Positions 54,961 through 64,000 of a stretch of DNA of 64,000 nucleotides are shown here, piece after piece. The DNA is taken from assembly GCA_028673005.1 (NCBI GenBank), contig CM054117.1:53629370-53693369 (forward strand), read 5' to 3'. The first letter of the stretch is position 1, and each line of letters starts with the position of its first letter. The notes beneath the pieces are model-generated. The model did not search any database. It saw nothing but the letters and a program-made list of their open reading frames with translations, and had not been told where the DNA came from. The position numbers were made by a program, and so were the translations under genes. This DNA comes from Tanypteryx hageni (taxonomy: Eukaryota; Arthropoda; Insecta; Odonata; Petaluridae).

Positions 54961-57120
54961 AATATTATTAAAAAATAAATAAAAACCATCCCCCGAGAGG
55001 ATATAAAAAATGCAAACGAGCTGGAGGATTTCTTTTTTCATTATTAGACATGACGTAACCTCGAGATGCCATTTGTCACGCCCCGCGCAAAATGGCGAAA
55101 TTTGTTAAAGGAGAAAAAAAAATGTTTTGTTTATTTTTTCCAAAAAGGTGACCTTACCGAGTTGCGGGTGGTCCCGGTTACATCGTGTGCGTTAGCGGGT
55201 GATTTTATAAGGTTTTTGAATAATATTTCCACTATTTGACTTACGTAGGAATCGCATGAAATGTTTTTCCTGTTTCTCACCAATGACGTGCAGGTCGAAG
55301 TTTTATAAAACACGTGGATAAATTATACTCCCTCCTCATGTGTATTTTTATATTTTTATATATGTATGTATAAGTGTGTGTAAAGAGATAAACTCTTTTC
55401 AGCGTCAATTTAAGAGGGTGCTTATTCCATTAATAGTCGCTAGAAATCGCTGCTAAATTCCACAGATACCGGGGTAAGGGCCTTAAAAAGCCATGAAATG
55501 ATTCGCGCTTGCGTCACACAAATGGCATGTCCGGGGAAATTTTTTCGTTTCTCCGCATGCGAATCCCGCCATTAAGTAATCTGGAAGGGGTTAAGAGATG
55601 TCTAAAAAGCTTCGGTCGTATTTTATTGCGTTTTTTATTTGTTTATGTTCCAGTGTTTCAACACAGATCATGAAAAAAATCAGATCATGTTTAACCGAAT
55701 AAACACCTTTCGAAATTCTCGAAATCGATTTTTTTTCGTACACCGACTACCTCTGTCGGCCAAATACCACTCGAAACTAAACAAAGAGATAAAAAAACTC
55801 GGTCCGTGAGATGGAAGAAAGCTTTTTCTTTGAAAAATAAATCATTTTTAGTAGGAATTCGATCTTGTAACTTTACTTTAAACTTGCAAGAAAAAATTAC
55901 GATTAAAACATTTTGATCAAATAGTGTCAACGTACGTTCTATTTAAAATCCACAGACTCTACTGCATATTTCAGACGCTTAACACAAGAGGAGTAATTTC
56001 GTTCTAGATATTGAAGGGCATTCCTTTTTATTATTTCGAATATTTTTGCAGAAATGAAGGATTTTATAAGATTGGCGATGAAGTCTCCATGGCCTAACGA
56101 TTCCCCGATGGTTTAAAGCGACATATCCGAGGAACCCCACCTACAAGTTTCACTTTCTCGGAGAAAATATATTCACGGAGGAGGAAGGGCAGGCAGACAG
56201 GCGTACAAAGTGGGAACATTAGCGAGTTTGGTTTTACACGAAGTGCTAAAAAGAAGAAAGCGCGCTTTGTATTTAAACTTTTTTTATCCGTCACCTTTCG
56301 AGGAAGAAGAAAAACTTCGCAACAGCGGCCGACGTGCATCCTGGCTCATGCGCATGGTGACCCGCGATGTTTTCTTCCGCTAAGTAAAAGGCTTTCTCCT
56401 CCTCTCCCTCCCTCTTCGTCTGCCTCTCTTTCCATCCAACTCTACGGGCATCTCTCCTCCACTTTCTCTTCATCTCTCCCTCCCTCCATCTCTCATTATT
56501 CTACTTCCAAATCCATTTCTTCCTATCCCGTTTTCTCTCTGCATATATGCAAGTTATTGACACCCCTTTACTTTTGCGGCCATTTCCCTACTGTATGATT
56601 TTTTCCGAAAGTTTGCTCAGCTAATTTATTTTTAATTTCTCATTTAAGAAGTATTACAAAGACAGTATTGAGATAGCGATAAAATTCGACTTCTGGGATT
56701 TTAATTTAAAAATTCATCCGCTAACAAAGTTTAGCATCATTCACAATACCATATTTCTCAAATTATAACAATATAGCGTCCAGTGACATTATAATGTATG
56801 GAATTTTACCACCAGCTACTGTAAAAATGTCTATACAATAACTTAACTAGTTATATTATAGAAGAGACTAATAATGTACAGATACGAGGAAGTTTGCGCG
56901 TTGTATATTACTCCAGATTTTTATTCTTCCGCCAAAATCATTTTGATTTCCAAATTCATACTATATCGTACACTCATTTCGTTTTATTTCATATTTTCAT
57001 ATACATAATATTTTCTGCATGATGAAGAGTTAGACCGAAAAAGATGTTCTATATATCCAATCTCTCCCTAAGAAAGACGAGTAACTACGCATCTATCTAT
57101 TTGTCATATTTTAATTATTT
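54961..57120. other. No supported gene
   Basis: Alternating AT-rich and mixed sequence. No TIR pair or protein similarity is recognised. Confidence 0.4.
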
Positions 57121-57480
57121 TCCTCACTCCATTCCTCTCTCTCTCTACCTCAATTTGCCAACTACCATCTTTTTCTTACTCCCTCTCTCCCCATATTACT
57201 TTCAATCAATCTCTCTCTCTCTGCTTCCCTTGCTGCGCAGTAGTCGCATGACATGACGCCCCCACTATCCGGGGGGTGGTGGGTGGCGGAGAGTTGAGGG
57301 GGAAGGAGAGAGAGTGAGAGAAGGCACTCCCATTCCTTCATGAGAGGAGCGTTTGTGGGTGTTTCGGAGTGTGCGTGTGTGTTTGCGAGAGTGGGTTAAG
57401 ATCCTTCCTGGAATTGCAGGTGGGCGTATTCTAGGCGCGAGGGCGCCTGCGTGCTTTTACGCGTCGTCCTCCATAGAGCG
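57121..57480. other. Pyrimidine tract switching to a purine/GT-rich tract
   Basis: C/T-rich to about 57235, then GGGGGGTGG and GA-rich sequence, then GT-rich sequence. A CAG|GTGGGC donor-like word lies near 57420. Resembles a promoter or 5' exon patch, without further support. Confidence 0.3.
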
Positions 57481-59872
57481 TGCGAAGGACGAGTGACGAT
57501 TTTCGAAAAAAAAATCCGAAATGTCAGAGTGAGACCGCGGTTCTCTTCGCCAATTAGCATCAAGGCACGCCCTTTTTAAAAGACAAAATTCCTCCGGAAA
57601 CGTTTTTACCCATTTTATTTGAAAGCGCCTTAAAATATGCGACAAGTGTGAAGGGGGAGCCAGGAAGAGGTGGGACTTCATATTTTTTTTCGCGAAAAGA
57701 TGTTGGCCAGGATATAATTTGGGGGTCATCCATATGGAAGATTTATTAGAAAGAAAATTGTATTCGCGCGCCATGAATGGTACACGAATATCACCGCTGC
57801 AACACTATAATTCTAAAGATTAATCGCAAATTGTGTCTTAACATTTGAGTCCAATATTTTAACGTGTTACGACTAGATTTTATCAAAAAATAACAGATAC
57901 GATAAATTCGCGATGTGATACGTTTATTTGTATGATTCCAGCTGGCAGAATTTCGTTCCGTAATTATTTTACCTCATGGCGTAAAAAATATGTTTAATTT
58001 TTAAAAATTCCACATTTTCCCCTATTCTATTAACCTGAGGTCTAATTTATAATATTTTTTCTAAATTAATCCAAAGGCATGACTGCAAAAGTGAGTAATT
58101 TTGACATTGTACGAAAGTTTTAAAAGAGCGCACCTTGAAATTTTGCATCCGAATTGGTAGCAAAACAATCCCGAGTCTTACGATATAAATATGTTGAAAG
58201 CTTTTTTTCTGAGTTAACACGGTAAAAAATTAAAAATAAAACAATAGAAGCAAAATCAATATGACTATCTCTTAGATATCTTTTTTCCGCTTTGACCTTC
58301 TTGAACCGTATAGAAAATTAGTTACGTCTCTGAGCTGATGCTTAATTCGGCAGCGATTCTTTCGAAACCAGTTTCCCTTAATAAGTTCTGATGACACAAT
58401 TCGCTGCGTAATGACGCATTCGTCTGGACCTCGACGGAAAGCTGAAATTTATATCGCTGCTGTGGGTCCTCCTCCGAATTAGGAAACTTGTCTCTTTTAT
58501 TCCGATAAACCTGAACGGTATGGGAGAGACCTCATATCCCAGACGCCGAACAAGTGTTCGGTAATGTTTGCGAATAGAATTTCATTTTTTTCTACAGTTA
58601 AAACCTAGCAGTAAAAAGATTTTCTCTTTGCTGTCTGGACATTTCTCAACGGATCAATAGGTCAGACAACCTGCCCACGCAAATAACCATAATTTCGTCT
58701 GGAGTTCAGTTTGAATGAATATTTTATTTGCATCTTCGGTTCCGGCGACCAAAACAACGCTCGGAGAAAGAGACAGTCCGCATGTGGGTGGAATGTATTA
58801 AGTTTAAAAAGGGATTAACTGTCATATTATTGATCAAAATATATCTTAATGTTAAAAAATGGAATATATCCGTTATTTCATCACAGCCGGACAAAACCAT
58901 CTGTTTCAAAATAGATGACTTCTTAAGGACGATTTCTGGAGTAAATAATGCAAAACCAAAACAAGAACAAACTCTTTTCTTGAAATAATTTGAATCGGGT
59001 GAAACCAAATGCATTCTTAAAGTCATGAATCCTTTGAAAAGACTTCTGCGGCGAGCCTTAGAGAGGTCATTACCATTGATGACAAGCCATTTAGAAGGGA
59101 TAATATATCAGACAAAGCGTTAAGCGACAAATAATAAAACACTAATATTTTCGCAGTATTTCCGTCTGCCATTTCTATTAGCGTCCATAGTACAAGTGAT
59201 ACAAAGCTCAAGGAGCTCGCTAACTATGTAAAATGGACAAACAGGAGACACTGGTGACACAAGGTCACTTACTTTCATAGCTTTTTAAAACTTCACTCTG
59301 CGAAATACCCCGAAATTCATTTGTAAAACATTCGCCACTTATCATTGCAAAGTGATTCCATGGGTTTAACAGTTGATATCGTGAGCCTACTATCGGTCAT
59401 TGGAGCAAAATATTTCGATTGAAGAAATTCTGGAACATTTGCGTAACGAAAATAATCCATTAAACGAAGACTTGAATTTTTTCAACGGCAAAAGTTTTTT
59501 CCTAATCCTGGTTTCTACCTAATTTTTGTGAATTAAAGGACCGCCTAATTTTTTTCTCGCAAACGTAAGCCCGCTCAAATATGCCGAAGTCGTAAAAGAA
59601 ATTGCACAAGCGTCGTTTAGCCCGAACGAAGAAAAACGTAAACGTGTAAATATATGTGAAACATCTGGTCATCAAGGTCATTCCATTGCTATTGACTTAC
59701 CACGCCCGTCAATTGCGTCATCGTTAAGCGCTTTGAAACGCACCGTGGAGTACTTTTAGTCCCCACGATGTTCGATACGTCCATCCGTAATCGCAGACTC
59801 CCGAGCAGTTTTGGCTTTGCTCCTCGATTCGTCAATTTTAAATGCTGCGCAGTGGCTCGTCCTCAGGGCAAA
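57481..59872. other. No supported gene
   Basis: Mostly AT-rich. Frames up to 105 codons without recognisable similarity. Confidence 0.4.
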
Positions 59873-59880
59873 ACCTATGA

Positions 59881-60378
59881 CAGTGGTGTCCAACTTACCG
59901 CTCCCGGGTAGGGATACGATATCGAAACGAAAGTATCGATACCGTAATCATATGAAGTATCGAATGAAAAGTATCGATACCACAAAAGTATCGGACCGAA
60001 AGTACCGATACCACTAGAAAATCGAAAGAAAAGCATCGAGTACAAAAGTACTTGGTATCGAAAGGGAATTACCGATATGAGTAAAGTATCGATACTTTTT
60101 TCGTATCCCTACTCCCGGGCCGAATGTGGTCCACGAAGCTATGATGGATAAGAATCCGCAAATTCAAACGTTTCCATGAAAATTTTGATAATAAAGCTTT
60201 TAATGATGAAATGTTAACCCTATTAATCTTAATATTTCTATCTCTCTCAACGTTATTTTCACTTATAATTGCACCTCAGAATATACAGATAACTTCCAAT
60301 GTAAATTCTAACTCGGCCCGCAGAAGGATTCACATCAACGGAAGTGGCCCGCCATGTAGAAAGGGTTGGAAACCACTG
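59881..60378. mobile_element. hAT-type MITE with perfect 8-bp TSD, carrying a nested MITE
   Basis: Begins CAGTGGTGTCCAACTTACCG and ends AGAAAGGGTTGGAAACCACTG. The terminal 14 bases are inverted repeats with one mismatch. The flanks ACCTATGA (59873-59880 and 60379-60386) are identical. Without the nested element and its duplication it would be 287 bp. The interior matches the MITE at 11040-11296. All borders are unusually clean. Confidence 0.95.
59909..60111. mobile_element. Second hAT-type MITE nested inside the first
   Basis: Begins TAGGGATACGA and ends TCGTATCCCTA, an exact 11-bp inverted repeat. It is flanked by CTCCCGGG on both sides (59901-59908 and 60112-60119), an exact 8-bp duplication of the outer MITE's sequence. 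The interior is built from many copies of the words TATCGATAC, GTATCGA and AAAGTATCG. At 203 bp it is non-coding. TAGGG-type ends with 8-bp duplications fit the hAT superfamily. Confidence 0.95.
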
Positions 60379-60386
60379 ACCTATGA

Positions 60387-62680
60387 GATGGAAGGAAAAG
60401 GTAGTCCAGGAAAGCGCAGAAGCAGCCGCACTTGTTGCTCTTTTCAATGCGGACGCATGTACTCCCCCCCCCCCCCTCTCTCTCTCTTGCGCGCGCACAC
60501 ACACAGCAAAAAGACTGTGCCAACGAGCGGCGGGTGGGGTATCATTTTAATGGAGATATCCGATGTGCCGGGCTCATATTGGGTCAAGGGCTATTTTCAA
60601 AGAACTTTCCCTTTTATATACACACATTAGAGACGACGTAGGTGAGGTCACGGGTACTATTACACCGTTTTTTTTGCTGCCCTCGTATCTCTTCAGCTAT
60701 CCTCGGAGAAACATGTCTTGTGACAAAGTTCAAAGGCGAAGGGAAAATAGGCTAAGTCGTTCGCGTCGTTCGAGGGAAGCTATTTCTCAACTTTCTTTCG
60801 AAGTGCGGCTCGTTTCGTTTTTGTATGCCTTCTGAGCCGACGAAGGGCGGAGGATATCTCTTAATCCCGGGGTTTTAAGGCCCGCGACAAGAGGACTTAT
60901 CCATCATAGTCCACGTGCGGCCAAAAAAGTAGGGCGATTTCCCCGAATATTTAGGTACTAGCAAAATTCACCACGGCAACGGAGGCGTCGTATCTTTACG
61001 GAAACATGATTCCCCAAGGATTATTCGATTAGTGAAAAAACCAACTTTTTGATGATAAAAACGTGCGTGATACTTAGTTTGTCCATGTGACATCGTCTTC
61101 AAGGTCGGGAGACAAAAGGTTAACTCATAAGAATGGTTGTGGGGAGGAGTATATTATTTATGGTCTGCATATTCATTAGGCATGTTTCTTTCATTTACAT
61201 AATAACTCTATTAGGCGCCGAAAACGTATAGCGCCACACCTACGCTATAACGGACAAGTCTATTTACCAGCCTTATCGCACCCGGGAAAAAAGAACCAGT
61301 AGCACCTGTTAGTTCTGGGGATTGGGTTGTTTCCATAGAATAAAAAAAATGTCTAAAAGTTGCAAACATTCTTTTTTATCAATTAATGAGAGGTATGACG
61401 GTCTTCCAAGTCTGGATTAACAAACTCAACAGATGGCTGGAATCCAATTGATAATAAATATAATACCCATAAATGTGTAAAGGTTGTGTAAATCAGATAC
61501 ACATTTCGGCTATAGAAGTTATCTTGATAATCAAGCTTATCGAAGCAAAACCCCCTTCGGTTTCTTCGTCATTTTGCAATTTCAATTGGAGAGAACTGCA
61601 TATATTCGAGTATTACCATGTTGAGACGTAAATATAATTTCCAACATTGGATTCATCTGGAACTCTTGCTGTTGTGGGCCCTTTTCAAAAGAAGAGATTT
61701 CGCCGAAAAAATTTCCCAGCGTGTAGGTTACGCGTCGCTTAATTTATTGTCTAAATTTAACTTTATATATACGTATATCGTTGGTAGCTCAATAACTTTG
61801 GCTCAGATTATTAAAAGCCAAACAATTAGAGGGTTACAACCCGAGGCGTTCTCCGTTGACCCAATTCAATACTGCAGATTCACGTTTCCTCAACGAAGCT
61901 AAAAACATCTCTACTATGATAGAGAAGAACGGCGGGTGTTCTCTTATTTCTCTATCGACCTTAACCATTTCCGATGATTAAATGATAAATTTTCTTCTAT
62001 TTACAGAACCAAGAGAAGGCCTAAATCAAGACACTAATATTATAAATAGATACGTAAAAATGACTGTGTTTACGCTTTGGTTTAAATTTAATAGAATACG
62101 TTCTATGGGTATTGAACGATTATCACTCCAGATGAACATTTTGGCAAATAAAACGCCATCCTTGGAGACCATTCGCAGACTGGTTTCCAAAACGAAATTT
62201 CTCATTAAGAATGAGTGAATAGAGAACTGGCGCTGATGGTGGGCATTGCACAGATCGTTTGCTCAATCATTTTATGTTCGCATCGAGTACAACAATTTTA
62301 CGCATGATTCGTGGGACAAATTTTAAAGGTGAATTTTTTCCTATGGAAAATATTTTCTTTGCTGTAATTGCTGTAAAGGAAGGATTTTTCCAAATTAACA
62401 TTACGACGTAGTGTTAAAACGTATTGACTCATGCAGCTTTTAAATGCTTCATTAAAAATATTCTCCGACATATGTATTTGCGTTAATACATTTGTATCAA
62501 TGAGCCACGACAGTTTGAAATGTATTATATTATTTATTGTATTATATTCCTCGTTTTTCTATAATTTCGTGTCGAAAAACCCACTTTGCCCGTCCTAAAA
62601 TTGACCAATGAGGATATGTTTCGTCGGATAAAAGAACATTTTATTCAAATTGATCATTTCAGGCGATAAAAAATTTCATA
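60387..62680. other. No supported gene
   Basis: A C13 run followed by (TC)n lies at 60464-60488. Open frames (for example 61618-61902 and 61982-62218) have no recognisable similarity. A polypyrimidine-CAG acceptor-like word precedes 62007, without supporting exon evidence. Confidence 0.4.
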
Positions 62681-63440
62681 GAATTACCTCCATGCCGCAC
62701 CACATAATTTGATATTTCCGAAATCGCCGCTCTCGCGTTCAAATACCAACACAGACTCTTGACCTCGCCGATAAAAGGATACGCCGGAATTTTCAAATCC
62801 CTTACGTAACGCGCGAATCGATCCGAATGCCCAAAAACTATAGGGCTTCGGTTCTAACCTCGGTTAAAAAAAAAGAAAAGAAACCGCGGGTTCGGGGATT
62901 TTTTTTGGACGCGCGAATTATCTTGCCCATCGGAAATTCCGGGGAAAAAAAACTCGAGCAAAGTGAAAGTAAGCCCCGAAAATATAGAGATCCGAAACAA
63001 AAACGCGAACCTTCTAATATTCTTCCCCCCTTTGATTGCCGGGTTTCTCACGTTTAGCATGACTGTAACGACACGCCCTGTTTGCCTCGCTGACGAAACG
63101 AGAAACACTCCCGCACCACCACTAACCATTCTCTACCCCGGCTCCGAACACCGAAAAAAAAGCGTAGGAGGATATTTCTCAGAAGCACTCTTCCCTTAAT
63201 TCCGAGACGTTTTTCCCCCAAAATACGCGACGGGAATGCGGTTTTTTTACTTGGCGACATCTCCACCGGAGATGAAAGTTTTTAGCGAAATTACTTTCAC
63301 CGTGGGAAAAGGATTTCGGGGGAGAAAAAGTTTTGCTGCCGCCAAATTTCGTTTCGACATCGAAAGTGATCAGCTCTCCTGTTTCCAGCATCAGGCGCGT
63401 GGCCGCAAAAACCCGCTCAAATCTTAACTAGGCTAATAGG
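62681..63440. other. CpG-containing mixed patch
   Basis: Moderately GC- and CpG-rich relative to its surroundings, with several overlapping short frames on both strands and no recognisable protein. Regulatory or exonic function cannot be judged. Confidence 0.3.
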
Positions 63441-63981
63441 CTCGATTGCCAAAAATAATAGACGCAAGTTTTCGCCTTTTATGGAAGGGATTTACGGAAT
63501 GGGTTTTGCAATAATCATCCAAAAATGGTCGCATTCTTAATGATGCGAAAATAAATCACGAGCTGATTTCCAACAGCCTAGACAGGTTTATCATGTTGTG
63601 CATCGAAACGGCTTTCTTCGTCTTCCGGCCATTTCTTGCCAAAATGAGAATTCAAACATTTCTATCCCCGTTTAAAAATTGCATATTTTAGACAGTTTAA
63701 AAAAAAGTTTCCCCACAACATAAGGATCCTCAACGGATAAATAGCCGACTCTCTTCGCGTTCACGGTAAAATGCAGCAGTCTTTAGTAGGGTTTCGCGAA
63801 TATTAAGCAGCGTCCATTACCTTAAGTCTCTGGCATGGAATATCAACTCTCAGGTACACAACAACGGGTTGTCGTAAAGGATTTGATTTAATGGAGAGTC
63901 AGTTTTAAATTGGTCAGAATTAGTGATACGAAGACAAGACTTAGATATTAAGAAATTTACATGCTGGTATTCGTTAAAACC
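63441..63981. other. Spacer
   Basis: AT-rich; nothing recognised. Confidence 0.4.
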
Positions 63982-64000
63982 CAGTGGTTCCCAAACTTGA
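63982..64000. mobile_element. hAT-type left terminus cut by the window edge
   Basis: The last 19 bases, CAGTGGTTCCCAAACTTGA, are a near-consensus hAT terminal inverted repeat. The element would continue beyond the window. No right end or duplication can be seen. Confidence 0.55.

Noticed and set aside
1..64000. CRISPR array or bacterial operon
   Set aside because: No regularly spaced direct repeats with unique spacers and no adjacent same-strand coding genes; the DNA is clearly eukaryotic.

Overview
This 64 kb window is eukaryotic nuclear DNA, most likely from an arthropod and probably an insect. That is inferred from the AT-rich background, the many short hAT-type MITEs, tRNA-derived SINE-like repeats, Helitron-type ends, and long purine or pyrimidine tracts. 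I cannot name the species. There are no bacterial-style operons. No reading frame looks like a host protein-coding gene. The only open frames with recognisable protein similarity belong to a decayed hAT transposase on the minus strand (27267-28840). I found no rRNA, no CRISPR array, and no tRNA gene that I would call functional.

The main content is a dense, layered set of mobile-element fossils whose borders can be read directly. Nine short elements have terminal inverted repeats plus 8-bp target-site duplications of 7-8 matching bases: 7295-7600, 33310-33624, 35602-35918, 36825-37085, 40719-41191, 45386-45689, 50415-50669, 59881-60378 and 59909-60111. The elements at 23006-23281 and 39540-39669 have exact 8-bp duplications but a poor inverted repeat. 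Weaker cases are 5570-5830, 11040-11296, 16935-17219, 18225-18437, 19914-20217, 35122-35389, and a truncated end at 63982-64000. Several are nested. A 203-bp hAT MITE sits inside another hAT MITE at 59.9-60.4 kb. A hAT MITE interrupts a pogo-like element at 18.0-18.6 kb. Another splits a dispersed repeat at 23.0-23.3 kb. A nearly full-length hAT transposon (26961-29838) lies inside the B-box of a tRNA-derived repeat.

The most unusual locus is 25514-26187. A repeat with a tRNA-Gly-like core is present there as two near-identical arms of about 250 bp in inverted orientation around a 92-bp spacer. The whole block is flanked by a 12-bp direct repeat. This fits one retrotransposition event with twin-priming inversion of a dimeric transcript. 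Any read-through transcript would form a long hairpin RNA. Other copies of the same family lie at 15595-15684 and on both sides of the hAT element (about 26939-26960 and 29839-29957).

Other regions, left to right: 0-5 kb, AT-rich with purine tracts and a foldback at 1370-1551; 6.4-7.1 and 10.4-10.9 kb, pyrimidine tracts; 14.2-14.5 kb, a purine tract and a Helitron 3' end; 19.18-19.58 kb, an (AT)n array and a small Helitron; 21.96-22.05 kb, a 21-bp minisatellite; 24.59-24.89 kb, a tandem repeat of about 110 bp; 31.7 kb, a tRNA-headed SINE; 33.6-34.5 kb, an inverted pair of another tRNA-associated repeat; 40.0-41.2 and 44.6-45.7 kb, more DNA elements; 46.93 kb, a Penelope-like or hammerhead-like motif; 47.7-49.1 kb, a purine-rich then CpG-rich block ending in a strong splice-donor consensus, the best candidate for a host promoter and non-coding first exon; 51.1-57.5 and 62.7-63.4 kb, further CpG-rich patches without recognisable genes. 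All element borders come from reading by eye. No database search was possible.
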